Shown here in pieces: positions 26,144-35,238 of a stretch of DNA of 64,000 nt; position 1 is the first letter of the stretch; the number at the start of each line of letters is the position of its first letter. Origin of the DNA: MH13 sp042140245 (lineage in GTDB: Bacteria; Pseudomonadota; Alphaproteobacteria; Rhizobiales; MH13); contig NZ_CP159483.1 of NCBI RefSeq assembly GCF_042140245.1, forward strand, positions 2,418,001-2,482,000, written 5' to 3'. The translations under genes and the position numbers were made by a program. The notes beneath the pieces are model-generated. The model did not search any database. It was not told the DNA's origin and saw only the letters and a list, made by a program, of their open reading frames with translations.

Positions 26144-27451
26144 ATGACATCCCGGCAGCTTGGTTTTCTGTTTCTCGCCCCGGCAACCGCCTTCGTCTTC
26201 CTGTTCTTCCTCGTGCCAGTGCTTCTGACAGTGGTGTTCTCCTTCACCAACATGTCGACAGCCACGGGCATCACTGGCGGCGCATGGCAGGTGAACCCTG
26301 GGGCCATGCGGCGGCTGGCGCTTGTCCATGAAGAACCTGAGCTGGCCGAAACGCTCCAGATTCAGGCCTTTGTCGTTGATGAACGCGCGCTCGCAACACT
26401 TCAGGAAACAGGCACGCCAGAAGCAATTGTCAACGAGCTGGAATCAGAGCTCATCGGCCAGACCTTCGGATCACGGCGCGAGATCGCCCGCGCCCTTCGG
26501 AACCTTGATAACCGGCCCCGCTCGACCCGTGACATCAATGCGCTGGCCAGTCAGTTTGAGCGCTCGCTGGTCGGCAACCGCTACGACACCGAAGAGAGCC
26601 TGTTCGCCGCCATTGTCACCATGGGGCTGACCTTAAGCCCCGATCAGGTAGCCGCTGTTGCGGAAGCGACATGGACTGGCTGGTCATGGACGACAGAAAA
26701 CTTCCAGCGCATGGTGCTTCTGCCGGACACCATCACCATTTTCCTGAACACGATTTTTTACGTCTTCACGACGCTCATCTTCTTCAACACCGGCTTTGCG
26801 CTCATTCTAGCGATCACGACCCACTACATGCCGGAGGGGCCAGCCGGCTGGTTCCGGTCGATCTGGCTCCTGCCACGCGTTCTACCAGCTGTTTTGTATG
26901 TTCTGATGTGGAAATGGCTGGCCTGGGACACGGGCTTTCTGTCCTCGCTCTTGGGTCAGTTCGGCGTGCCGCCGCGCAACTGGATGCTCAACGATGCCGC
27001 AAGCGCCTGGACCTTTGTCATCATCATCAATGGCACGGTCGGCGCGTCCATGGGCATGCTCATCTTCGCTTCGGCCATCAAGGCAATCCCGCAGCAGATC
27101 TTCTATGCCTCCGAGGTCGATGGCGCATCGCGCTGGCAGCAGATCTGGCATATCATCCTGCCGCAGCTCAAATGGCCGATCCTTTTCATCACCACCTATC
27201 AGTCGCTTTCGTTGCTCACTTCTTTTGAGCACACCCTTCTTGCCACCGATGGAGGGCCGGGCGGCGCGACCGAGGTTTGGGCGCTGCACGCTTATCACAC
27301 AGCGCTCTCCAACTATGCCGGCAACCTTGCCTATGGCTACGGCGCAGCGCTCGCCCTCGTTTTGGTGGTGATCGGGCTCGTTCTTTCGGTCGCCTACCTT
27401 TTCTTCTTTGACTTCAAGAACCTTGTTCGCCCGCCACGGATTGAGCGGTGA
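26144..27451 (+). CDS. ABC transporter permease, MalF-like with long extracytoplasmic loop
   Basis: 435 residues, longer than the ~300 of ordinary sugar permeases. After the first membrane helix (LGFLFLAPATAFVFLFFLV) comes a hydrophilic region of roughly 150 residues (about 45-195) before the next helix (TITIFLNTIFYVFTTLIFF), comparable in position to the P2 loop of MalF. The EAA coupling motif EVDGASRWQQIWHIILPQL lies near residue 325. Pairs with the following permease as a heterodimer in the inner membrane. Confidence 0.92.
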   Translation: MTSRQLGFLFLAPATAFVFLFFLVPVLLTVVFSFTNMSTATGITGGAWQVNPGAMRRLALVHEEPELAETLQIQAFVVDERALATLQETGTPEAIVNELESELIGQTFGSRREIARALRNLDNRPRSTRDINALASQFERSLVGNRYDTEESLFAAIVTMGLTLSPDQVAAVAEATWTGWSWTTENFQRMVLLPDTITIFLNTIFYVFTTLIFFNTGFALILAITTHYMPEGPAGWFRSIWLLPRVLPAVLYVLMWKWLAWDTGFLSSLLGQFGVPPRNWMLNDAASAWTFVIIINGTVGASMGMLIFASAIKAIPQQIFYASEVDGASRWQQIWHIILPQLKWPILFITTYQSLSLLTSFEHTLLATDGGPGGATEVWALHAYHTALSNYAGNLAYGYGAALALVLVVIGLVLSVAYLFFFDFKNLVRPPRIER

Positions 27452-27461
27452 GGAAAGCGCA

Positions 27462-28304
27462 ATGAGCCAGCAAAGCAGCATATCGCGCAACTTCAATCCT
27501 TGGCCGATGATGATCCTACTCGGGATCCTTACCGGGCCGCTCGCTTTCATGTACGTCTTCTTGTTCGTCGACACCGTCACGAACACCGAGGCCGGCTCGC
27601 TGATGCCGTCGGAGTTCACGCTTGAGCATTGGCGATTTCTCACCCATGACATTGAAGGCCGCCCGAACATCTGGGCTGTCACGCTCAACACCTTCATCTT
27701 CGCCGCATCGCATACTGCCGTCGTTCTCTCGATCTCGATGACGGCTGGCTATGCGCTGTCGCGGCTCAACGTTCCGTTCCGGGCATTCTTTTTGGCCGGC
27801 GTTATGATCCTGCACGCCTTCCCGACGGTCACCCTGCTGATCGCCATCTTTCTCGTGCTGCAGTTTCTGGGTCTCTACAACACGCTGGGCGGTGTGATCC
27901 TGGTGAAAGCAGCACTACTTCTGCCATTCGGCATCTGGATCATGAAAGGGTTCTACGACACTGTTCCCTGGGAGATCGAAATGGCTGGCATGCAGGATGG
28001 TGCAAGCCGCTTCACCGTCTGGCGGCTCTTGGTCTTGCCGCAAGTCATGCCGGCAGTGTTCGCCCTTGGCCTCTTCGCCTTTCTTGACGGCTGGTCGGAA
28101 TACATCCTGCCTCAGGTGTTGGCACCGGGACAGGAAGTCCAAGTCCTGTCGGTCTATCTGGCGAACCTGATCGCCGACGACAACAACTTCAACATGAACC
28201 TCTTCAAGTCGGTTGGCGTCTTCTATGTCCTGCCGGTCCTGGTTCTGTTCGTGTTCTTCCAGAAGCGCCTGCTCAGCATGTATGGCGGCGGTACCAAAGG
28301 GTAA
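27462..28304 (+). CDS. ABC transporter permease, MalG/UgpE-like
   Basis: 280 residues from ATG 27462, which has GAGGAAAG upstream; an in-frame extension to 27408 overlaps the previous gene and is rejected. Six membrane segments expected; the EAA motif is EMAGMQDGASRFTVWRLLVLPQ. The C-terminal LLSMYGGGTKG is usual for the family. 10 bases after the first permease stop. Confidence 0.93.
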   Translation: MSQQSSISRNFNPWPMMILLGILTGPLAFMYVFLFVDTVTNTEAGSLMPSEFTLEHWRFLTHDIEGRPNIWAVTLNTFIFAASHTAVVLSISMTAGYALSRLNVPFRAFFLAGVMILHAFPTVTLLIAIFLVLQFLGLYNTLGGVILVKAALLLPFGIWIMKGFYDTVPWEIEMAGMQDGASRFTVWRLLVLPQVMPAVFALGLFAFLDGWSEYILPQVLAPGQEVQVLSVYLANLIADDNNFNMNLFKSVGVFYVLPVLVLFVFFQKRLLSMYGGGTKG

Positions 28305-28319
28305 GGAGACAAGAGGCCA

Positions 28320-29366
28320 ATGGATATCCGGCTGGAAAATTTCACCAAGCGCTTTGGGCCAACCACTGTCATAGAGGACCTCAATCTCACCATCCAGGAT
28401 GGAGAGATGCTGGCGCTGCTCGGCCCGTCCGGTTGCGGCAAGTCGACCACGCTTTTTGCTATCTGCGGCATTCACCGCATGGATGGTGGCAGGCTTCACT
28501 TCGGCGATCAGGACGTCACAGACACGTCAAGCCAGAACCGCAATGTCGGTGTGGTCTTCCAGTCCTATGCGCTCTATCCGCACATGACGGTGGCCGAAAA
28601 TATCGGCTTTCCCCTGCGCATTCGCGGAGATGACACCGCAAGCCGCCGCCGCGCTGTCGAAGAGATGGCGGAGCTTGTTCAGATTTCCCCCTATTTGAAG
28701 CGTCGCCCGGCGGAACTATCTGGCGGCCAGCAGCAGCGCGTGGCGTTAGCGCGTGCCCTGATCCGCCGGCCCGACGTGCTGCTGCTGGACGAACCCCTGG
28801 CCAATCTTGATGCCAAGCTGCGGCTTGAAATGCGTGCGGAAATCCGCCGCATCCAGCGCGAAACAGGCATCACCGCCGTGCTCGTCACCCACGACCAGGT
28901 GGAGGCCATGTCCATGTCGGACCGCATCGCCATAATGGAAGAAGGCAGGATTGTGCAGATCGCCGAACCGATGGAGATGTACAACAAGCCGGCCTCCGAC
29001 TTCGTGGCTGGCTTCCTGGGCAACCCTCCTATTTCCTTTTTGGATGGCAGTATCGAACAAGGCGCTTTCGTTCACAAAGAGAGCGGTTTGCGTATTCCTT
29101 CCAACGGTGCACCCGACCAACAGGCAGCACGTGCCGGTATCCGCCCCGAGCATGTCCAGGCCAATGCTGAGGTCCCCATCGAAGGAGAAATCACCTTCTT
29201 TGAGGCCCATGGCCGCGAAACGCTTTATGAGTTGAAGCTGAAGGGCGGTGGCAATCTGCGCTCCATTCAGGCCAGCATCCCGGACAAACAGATCGGCGAC
29301 CGCGTCAACTGGGGCATCGACTCTGGTTCCGTCCTTCTTTTCTCAGAAAATGGTGCACGTCTGTGA
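28320..29366 (+). CDS. ABC transporter ATP-binding protein, MalK/UgpC type
   Basis: 348 residues. Walker A GPSGCGKSTT, Q-loop VVFQSYALYPHMTV, signature LSGGQQQRVALARALI, Walker B VLLLDEPLANLDAKLR, switch His VLVTHDQVEAM, and a C-terminal TOBE/OB regulatory domain (AGIRPEHVQANAE). Good AAGGAG site. It energises the two permeases. Its stop overlaps the start of the phosphodiesterase gene by 4 bases. Confidence 0.96.
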   Translation: MDIRLENFTKRFGPTTVIEDLNLTIQDGEMLALLGPSGCGKSTTLFAICGIHRMDGGRLHFGDQDVTDTSSQNRNVGVVFQSYALYPHMTVAENIGFPLRIRGDDTASRRRAVEEMAELVQISPYLKRRPAELSGGQQQRVALARALIRRPDVLLLDEPLANLDAKLRLEMRAEIRRIQRETGITAVLVTHDQVEAMSMSDRIAIMEEGRIVQIAEPMEMYNKPASDFVAGFLGNPPISFLDGSIEQGAFVHKESGLRIPSNGAPDQQAARAGIRPEHVQANAEVPIEGEITFFEAHGRETLYELKLKGGGNLRSIQASIPDKQIGDRVNWGIDSGSVLLFSENGARL

Positions 29367-30865
29367 ACGGGCCGCAAGCCTTCCTCGACCGCTTCGGTTG
29401 GACGCTGTGGCCGCAGAACGCACTGCCAGTGGCCATCGCCCATCGCGGCGCAAGCGACCATGCGCCCGAAAACACGCTGAAAGCCTTTCGCGTTGCGCAC
29501 GAGTTGGGCGCCGAAATGTGGGAGATCGATGTGCAGCTGGCCGCTTGCGGCACCGTTGTCGTCAGCCACGATGCCTCGCTTGGGCGGGTCGCCGGTGATG
29601 ACCGGCCCATCGCCTCGGCAACCGCCGAAGCACTGAAACAGACCCTGCTGCCGGATGGCGAACGCATCCCGACGCTTGATGAAACCATTGCGCTCGCCGA
29701 GGAAACCGGCACTGCGCTCTACATTGAGCTGAAGGATGCTGAGAGTGGCCCGGCGACCTGGAACCTGTTAAAGGCCACCGGGTTTAAGCATGCGGTCATC
29801 GGCGCTTTCGATGCGGGCTGGATCGCAGACCTGCGAAACGCCGGTTGCCAATGGCCACTCGCTGTTCTCGTTCCCCGCGATGAAGACCCGCTGGCCTATG
29901 CCCACCAAGCCAAACCGGACATCGTCCATCTGTGCTGGGAGAAAGCGGGCGACCGGCCTGATGCCCTTATCACCGAGGAACTCATCACCGCCGTGCATGA
30001 TACCGGTGCAACGCTCGTCGCTTGGCACGAGGAGCGGCTGAACGTGGCCGAAGCTCTGCAAACAAAACCGCTACTTGGCATCTGTACCAACCGCCCGGAA
30101 ATCCTGAAGCCTGCCAAGCTAACCCATCCCATCGCCCTTGTCTGCCATCGCGGTGCCAACGCCTTTGCGCCGGAAAACACATTGGAAGCCGCCCGCTTTT
30201 GCTTTGATCAGCGCCTCGACTATGTCGAGCTTGATGTCCGCACCAGCAAGGACGGCGAACTGGTCGTTATGCACGATGCGACGCTGGAGCGCACGACCAA
30301 TGGCACCGGGCTGGTTACCGACTACACGCTTGCGGAGCTGCGGGAGATGGATGCCGGAAGCTGGTTCTCCGACACCTGCAAAGGCACCAAGATACCGACC
30401 CTGCGCGAAATGCTGACCCTCGCGCGCGACCATTCCTATGAGAAGGCCGGCATCTACATTGAGATCAAATATGCCAGCCCACGCGCGATTCTCGATGAAA
30501 TCGAAGCAACGGGCATGCACGACCGTGTCTTCCTCTGGGGGGCGGACATCGACGCGCTGGAATGGCTGCGTGCACGATCCAAATCCCTCCAGCTCATGGC
30601 CCCGCTCTGGCTTTATGGCTCAGTTGAAGAAGCCCATAAGCATTACCGCGCGCAGATCATCGAATTTGATGTTACACGCGACGATTTGAACGAGATTGCT
30701 ACCTGCAACGCGATGGGATTGAAAACAATGATCTATTCCCAGACCCACGATTGGGATGAATTGGCAAGCTATTTCAAGTATAGACCTGACCTTGCAAACT
30801 TGGATCGCCCCGATCGCTTCAAACTCCTGGCCGACTACAATTGGCTTGAACGCGGGCAAGCATAA
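29363..30865 (+). CDS. Tandem-domain glycerophosphodiester phosphodiesterase (two fused GDPD domains)
   Basis: 500 residues made of two complete GDPD (GlpQ/UgpQ-type) TIM barrels. Domain 1 (about 22-250): HRG at 27-29, ENT at 36-38, EID at 54-56, HD at 69-70, IELK near 121. Domain 2 (about 256-495): HRG at 262-264, ENT at 271-273, ELD at 289-291, HD at 304-305, IEIK near 366. Both active sites look intact, but domain 1 lacks the LERTTNGTG segment seen in domain 2. No signal peptide, so it acts in the cytosol on imported phosphodiesters, releasing an alcohol and a phosphomonoester. GTG start overlapping the ATPase stop codon by 4 bases. Confidence 0.92.
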   Translation: MNGPQAFLDRFGWTLWPQNALPVAIAHRGASDHAPENTLKAFRVAHELGAEMWEIDVQLAACGTVVVSHDASLGRVAGDDRPIASATAEALKQTLLPDGERIPTLDETIALAEETGTALYIELKDAESGPATWNLLKATGFKHAVIGAFDAGWIADLRNAGCQWPLAVLVPRDEDPLAYAHQAKPDIVHLCWEKAGDRPDALITEELITAVHDTGATLVAWHEERLNVAEALQTKPLLGICTNRPEILKPAKLTHPIALVCHRGANAFAPENTLEAARFCFDQRLDYVELDVRTSKDGELVVMHDATLERTTNGTGLVTDYTLAELREMDAGSWFSDTCKGTKIPTLREMLTLARDHSYEKAGIYIEIKYASPRAILDEIEATGMHDRVFLWGADIDALEWLRARSKSLQLMAPLWLYGSVEEAHKHYRAQIIEFDVTRDDLNEIATCNAMGLKTMIYSQTHDWDELASYFKYRPDLANLDRPDRFKLLADYNWLERGQA

Positions 30866-30874
30866 GAGGCCAAT

Positions 30875-31900
30875 GTGAGCGCTGGGGACCGACGCAAACA
30901 GGCCGTCACATCGCACGATGTGGCGCGCGCAGCAGGTGTTTCCCGCGCTTCGGTCAGCCGTGCTTTTGCCGCCGACGGCAACATTTCGCCAAAGCTGCGC
31001 AGCCACGTTCTGCAAGTCGCGCAGGACATTGGCTACAGCGTCAACCAGATCGCACGTGGTCTGAATCGCCAGCGTAGCGACCTTGTCGGCATAATCGCCT
31101 CGCGCCTTGATAATCCCCACCGCTCGGCACAGGTTGAGGCGCTCACCAAAGGAGTTGTCGCGCAAGGGCTGCGGCCCCTGCTTTTTTGCATTGAACGAAA
31201 CGAGCCGGTGGACCGTATCCTCGGGCTCCTTCTCGACTATCAGGTCTCTGGCGTCATCATTACATCCGGTTCGCCCGATGAAACCATTGTCGAGCGATGC
31301 GCCGCCCATGAGGTCCCACTCATCCTCGTGGACAGGCCCAACACAGATTGGGAGCGTGTTGACCATGTGACGGGCGACAATGTTGCCGGCGGACGCATGG
31401 TGGCACAGGCCCTTCAAGAAAAAGGGCGCAGCCACATTGTTGTTGTGCGCCCCAGACGCATTACCCATGCGATGAGCGAGCGCGTCGACAGCCTTGTGAC
31501 GACCTGCGGCGAGTTCGATATCGCCGTTGAAACCATCCTCATGGATGGCTCGGATTATGACGCTGCTCTGCAATGCGTGTCGCACTGGCTGACCACGCAA
31601 AACGCGCCGGTGCGCGATGGGAGCACAGCCCTTTTTGTACCCAATGATATCTCGGCCCTTGGCGCGCTGGATGCCTTGCGCGTCACTGGCCTCGCCGTAC
31701 CTCAAGACATCGGCTTGATGGGCTATGACGATATCGCCCAAGCCGCTTGGGTTGGCGCAAGCTTGAGCACGGTGCGGCAGGATCCTGAAACCATCGCCGC
31801 CGAAGTGCTTACACTGCTTGCCCGACGCATCGAGACGCCTGATGGTCCGCCCACAACCATCCGCATTCCCGTGACCTTGAAACTGAGATCGACGCATTGA
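30875..31900 (+). CDS. LacI family transcriptional regulator
   Basis: 341 residues. N-terminal LacI helix-turn-helix SHDVARAAGVSRASVSRAF, hinge helix NQIARGLNRQ, then a periplasmic-binding-protein-like effector domain (VGIIASRLDNPHRSAQ; VTGDNVAGGRMVAQAL; GLMGYDDIAQAAW). GTG start with AAGAGG upstream. Ends in a TTGA overlap with the phosphatase gene. Probably represses the operon at the palindrome 24661-24678, relieved by the transported compound or a breakdown product. Confidence 0.94.
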   Translation: MSAGDRRKQAVTSHDVARAAGVSRASVSRAFAADGNISPKLRSHVLQVAQDIGYSVNQIARGLNRQRSDLVGIIASRLDNPHRSAQVEALTKGVVAQGLRPLLFCIERNEPVDRILGLLLDYQVSGVIITSGSPDETIVERCAAHEVPLILVDRPNTDWERVDHVTGDNVAGGRMVAQALQEKGRSHIVVVRPRRITHAMSERVDSLVTTCGEFDIAVETILMDGSDYDAALQCVSHWLTTQNAPVRDGSTALFVPNDISALGALDALRVTGLAVPQDIGLMGYDDIAQAAWVGASLSTVRQDPETIAAEVLTLLARRIETPDGPPTTIRIPVTLKLRSTH

Positions 31901-32742
31901 CTTCCACACACCCCGCTTCCCAGTCCTCTACTCTTGAGACACAAGCGCTGGAGGCGCGGCTGGCCATTGCCTGTGAAGTGGTGCGACGGGCTGGCCAAGA
32001 AGCACGTAAGGCCTGGCAGGCTGGCAGCCTTGCCGTCGATGTCAAAGGGCACCAGGACTTTGTCACAGCCATTGACCGCGACACCGAAACGCTGATCCGC
32101 AATGAGTTGACCAACGCCTTTCCAGGTGATGGGGTGTTGGGCGAAGAGTTCGGCGGACCTAAAAGCGATGGCCCACTTTGGGTGGTCGATCCAATCGACG
32201 GAACGACCAACTTCATCCGCGGGTTGGCAGATTGGGCGGTGTCACTGGCCTTGGTCGAAGGCACCCAGCTGCATCTCGGGATCATCTATGATGGCGGGCG
32301 TGACTGCCTGTATTGGGCGCGGGCCGGCCACGGCGCTTACATTGAGGGCAAGCCGGTGAGATGCGCGGACACACCCGATCCCAATCGTGCGCTCATCATG
32401 CTCGGAACCAACAGCCACACACCGCTTGATCACCATCTTACCGATCACCGCAAGCTCGATGCGCTTGGCGCAGCCTACCGTCGCCATGGATCGGCAGCGA
32501 CTGGACTTTTGATGGTCGCGGATGGCCGCGTCGACGCTTACTACGAGCGTTCTCTTAATGCCTGGGATGCCTTGGGTGGCCTTTGTATCGCGCAGGAAGC
32601 GGGTGCCGTTGTCACCGCGCAAAAGGTAGATCAGTTCCTGAGGACGGCTGGTCCTGTACTATGCACAGCACCAGCGATAGCGGCCCCGATTGGCGATGTG
32701 CTGGCTTCTGGCTTGACCGCTAACTCAGTATCAAAGTGGTAG
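31897..32742 (+). CDS. Inositol monophosphatase family phosphatase
   Basis: 281 residues. Metal-binding motifs of the family: GEEFGG (residues ~84-89), WVVDPIDGTTNFIRG and the C-terminal WDALGGLCIAQEAGA. Start is uncertain: TTG 31897 overlaps the LacI stop codon; no ATG lies close downstream. Expected to hydrolyse a phosphomonoester, which fits the product of the upstream phosphodiesterase (inositol phosphate, a sugar phosphate or glycerol phosphate). Family members also include histidinol- and fructose-1,6-bisphosphatases, so substrate remains open. Confidence 0.9.
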   Translation: MTSTHPASQSSTLETQALEARLAIACEVVRRAGQEARKAWQAGSLAVDVKGHQDFVTAIDRDTETLIRNELTNAFPGDGVLGEEFGGPKSDGPLWVVDPIDGTTNFIRGLADWAVSLALVEGTQLHLGIIYDGGRDCLYWARAGHGAYIEGKPVRCADTPDPNRALIMLGTNSHTPLDHHLTDHRKLDALGAAYRRHGSAATGLLMVADGRVDAYYERSLNAWDALGGLCIAQEAGAVVTAQKVDQFLRTAGPVLCTAPAIAAPIGDVLASGLTANSVSKW

Positions 32743-32990
32743 CAGTTGGTTTCACAGCGATGACAATAGTTGATTGCATTCACTGAACGGCAATCGAGGC
32801 TTGAAAGCTAAGACCTGTTACTTAAAGCTTGAACCTCGGCTAGGGGTCGAAGGCGAGCCAAACGCACCCGATCCGATCTCCGGGAAGTTGGCTATGCTGA
32901 AGTTCAAGAATTGCCAGAACGTGGCGGCAAAGCTGCCGTTGGCCTTTGCCCGTGCTTCAATGCTGATCTTCATCGGAAAGGAGATCAGCC

Positions 32991-33674
32991 ATGGCTGTCA
33001 TACTGCAATATGCCGCCCCATATCGCCCTTGGAACAAGGGAAAACTCGTTGGGCAGAAACCGCCACTCAAACCCCGTGAAGTTTGGGCCATTCGGGTCCG
33101 GCTTCAGATCGCCAACAAGAAACGCGACCTGGCCCTCTTCAATCTGTCGCTCGACAGCAAGCTACGCGGCTGCGACCTGCTAAGCCTGAAGGTCTCGGAC
33201 GTTCGGACCGGTGGCGATGTTCGGAGCCGAACCAAGATCATTCAAAAGAAGACTGGCAATCCGGTCCAATTTGAGATCATGGATCAGTCCCGAGATGCGA
33301 TCCGCGATTGGTGTGAGTTCAAAGGGCTGGAGCAGTATGACTGGCTGTTCCCAAGCCGGAAGGATCGCAAACATCACCTCTCAACACGCCAGTACGCCCG
33401 TCTGGTCGACGACTGGGTCCAGTCGATCGGTCTTCGATGCTCAGCGTACGGAACCCACTCCATGCGCCGCACCAAAGCGACGCTGATTTATCGAAAGACC
33501 GGCAACCTGCGGGCAGTACAACTCTTACTCGGTCACACCAAGATTGACAGCACGGTTCGTTATCTTGGCGTCGAGGTCGAAGATGCGTTGGAATTGGCCG
33601 AGAGCATTGAGCTGTATTCTCGCGCCCGTCCATTTGTGGCGGCAAAGCAGACATTTAGACTTCGGCCTTTTTAG
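32991..33674 (+). CDS. Short tyrosine recombinase/integrase
   Basis: 227 residues, a catalytic-domain-only integrase of a type widespread in proteobacteria. Catalytic set seen: Arg59 in SKLRGCDL, Lys86/87 in IIQKKTGN, His156 and Arg159 in THSMRRTK, His182 in LLGHTKIDS, Tyr191 in VRYLGVE. No N-terminal core-binding domain. The last ~15 residues (ARPFVAAKQTFRLRPF) are encoded by DNA matching the dispersed GGCGGCAAAGCRGACATT repeat, so the ancestral stop may have been lost. Sits alone between the phosphodiester cluster and the tricarboxylate transporter; no cargo or att sites are evident. Confidence 0.87.
   Translation: MAVILQYAAPYRPWNKGKLVGQKPPLKPREVWAIRVRLQIANKKRDLALFNLSLDSKLRGCDLLSLKVSDVRTGGDVRSRTKIIQKKTGNPVQFEIMDQSRDAIRDWCEFKGLEQYDWLFPSRKDRKHHLSTRQYARLVDDWVQSIGLRCSAYGTHSMRRTKATLIYRKTGNLRAVQLLLGHTKIDSTVRYLGVEVEDALELAESIELYSRARPFVAAKQTFRLRPF
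33636..33657. repeat. Dispersed repeat core inside integrase 3' end
   Basis: GTGGCGGCAAAGCAGACATTTA differs by about one base from the core found at 24438 and resembles 21785 and 22377. Here it is translated as the C-terminal tail of the integrase. Confidence 0.55.
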
Positions 33675-33775
33675 CCTGTCGTGCACATTGTGAAAAACAT
33701 GCTAGTGAGCGCCAAGGTTCGATCCCAGTAGGCAACCCACGTCACATTCTGTTGTTCCCAAAAAGAAGGCCCGCT

Positions 33776-34732
33776 ATGAATCCGATAAGTTTGGTATCAA
33801 TGGCCTTCGCCGGATTTACTCTACTGACTGCAAGCCAGTCACTGGCGCAGGAAGCCAAGATCGACTGCCCGTCGGTCGAGTTCATCGTTGGCTTTGGGGC
33901 AGGCGGCGGAACCGATCTGTTTGCGCGCTCCATTCAGCCGCGCATCGAAGAGGAACTGGGTGTGCCCGTTCAGGTCCTCAATATCACCGGCGGAAGTGGT
34001 GTCGTCGCCTATAGGGACGTCATGAGGCGCCCTGCTGATGGTTGCACGATCTTCGGCATCAACACAGATTATGTTCTCCTTGAAGTGACAAGGGCGGCCG
34101 CTGATTTGTCGCTGCTTGATATGAGCCCACTGGTTCGGGCTCATGTTGATATAGGGCTACTGAATGCCGTTGCCGGCGGGGCAGAGAGTTTCAATGCCAT
34201 GGCCATGATGGCCCGCAACGAGGGTCGAGATCTGCTGATTGGCGGCGTTGGTGCAGGCTCATTTGACGAGGGCGCCGTCATGATCCTTATGGAACAGGCC
34301 GATATTGGGTATCGCTTCATCCCCTATGATGGCGCGCAGGAAATGCACGCTGATCTGCTCGGCGGTCGTCTCGACCTGGCTTATGACGAGGTCGGAGTCA
34401 TGCTGCCAATGGCCGAGGCTGGCCAGGTCAGGCCGCTGCTGGTTGCCTTCGATCAACGGATTGATGCACTGCCCGAGGTGCCAACGGCAGGAGAGCTTGG
34501 CCTCAGCGTCTCTCCGCCGATTTGGCGTGGCGTCGCCGTGCGCCGGGAAACGCCAGAGGATATCAAACAGGTGATTGCATCCGCCATCGAGGCGGCCCTA
34601 GGCAGTCCGCAATACCGCGCTTTTGAGATCGGCCGTTCGCTCGACATCGTGCCTGGTTTTGCCGGGCCAAATTCCTTTCAAGATATTATTAGGCTGGAAA
34701 TCGAGAACTTCGCTGCGTCATTGGGCAACTGA
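33776..34732 (+). CDS. tctC: Tripartite tricarboxylate transporter substrate-binding protein
   Basis: 318 residues from ATG 33776 (AGAAGG upstream). Signal peptide to about residue 24 (LTASQSLAQEA). The TctC/Bug fold is indicated by VEFIVGFGAGGGTDLFARSIQP, VLNITGGSGVVAYRDV and PYDGAQEMHADLLGGRLDL. Delivers a carboxylate to the TctAB membrane pair. Ligand unknown; no two-component regulator of the TctDE type is adjacent. Confidence 0.92.
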   Translation: MNPISLVSMAFAGFTLLTASQSLAQEAKIDCPSVEFIVGFGAGGGTDLFARSIQPRIEEELGVPVQVLNITGGSGVVAYRDVMRRPADGCTIFGINTDYVLLEVTRAAADLSLLDMSPLVRAHVDIGLLNAVAGGAESFNAMAMMARNEGRDLLIGGVGAGSFDEGAVMILMEQADIGYRFIPYDGAQEMHADLLGGRLDLAYDEVGVMLPMAEAGQVRPLLVAFDQRIDALPEVPTAGELGLSVSPPIWRGVAVRRETPEDIKQVIASAIEAALGSPQYRAFEIGRSLDIVPGFAGPNSFQDIIRLEIENFAASLGN

Positions 34733-34737
34733 AGCCC

Positions 34738-35235
34738 ATGAACAACAGACGAGTTCCAACAGCCAGCGTCTTCGGTTTGGGACTTGTGGTTCTGGCTGGC
34801 GCGCTTCTCCCCTCGGCCCAAGGCATTGAATTGTCCGGCGGCATATCACGCAATGAAACGATAGGCCCTGGTGACTTTCCGCTCGCCTATTTATGGGGAT
34901 GTCTGGGGATTGGCTGCCTTCTGATCCTCAGCGACATTAGGTCCCAGCCTGGCCTCCCTCCAACGGCTCTGCGTGCCTCAGGCCATTTCGTCCTGATTTT
35001 GGTGCTGCTTGCAATCTATTGGTTGGCACTCAGACTTATGGGTTTCACTTTGCCCACACTGGTGCTTCAAGCTGGGCTATTGGCCCTGGGCTTTCAGCGG
35101 TGCGGCTGGATGTGGCTGCTTGTGGCGCCAATCCTAATAACGGCGCTGGCGATCGGGTTTTTCTCCGAGCTCCTTGGCGTGCCGCTGCCGCGCGGCCTTG
35201 GCATGTTCTATGATATGAACCGGCTCATCCACTGA
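34738..35235 (+). CDS. tctB: Tripartite tricarboxylate transporter small subunit TctB
   Basis: 165 residues with four hydrophobic segments (VFGLGLVVLAGALL; LAYLWGCLGIGCLLIL; FVLILVLLAIYWLALRLMG; LVAPILITALAIGFFSELL). Placement between tctC and tctA and the ENR-like ending PLPRGLGMFYDMN identify TctB. Starts 5 bases after tctC. Confidence 0.9.
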   Translation: MNNRRVPTASVFGLGLVVLAGALLPSAQGIELSGGISRNETIGPGDFPLAYLWGCLGIGCLLILSDIRSQPGLPPTALRASGHFVLILVLLAIYWLALRLMGFTLPTLVLQAGLLALGFQRCGWMWLLVAPILITALAIGFFSELLGVPLPRGLGMFYDMNRLIH

Positions 35236-35238
35236 ACA

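Noticed and set aside
30620..31909. 429-codon minus-strand ORF
   Set aside because: Lies antisense to the LacI gene and the end of the GDPD gene, which have clear motifs; no family resemblance in the antisense frame.
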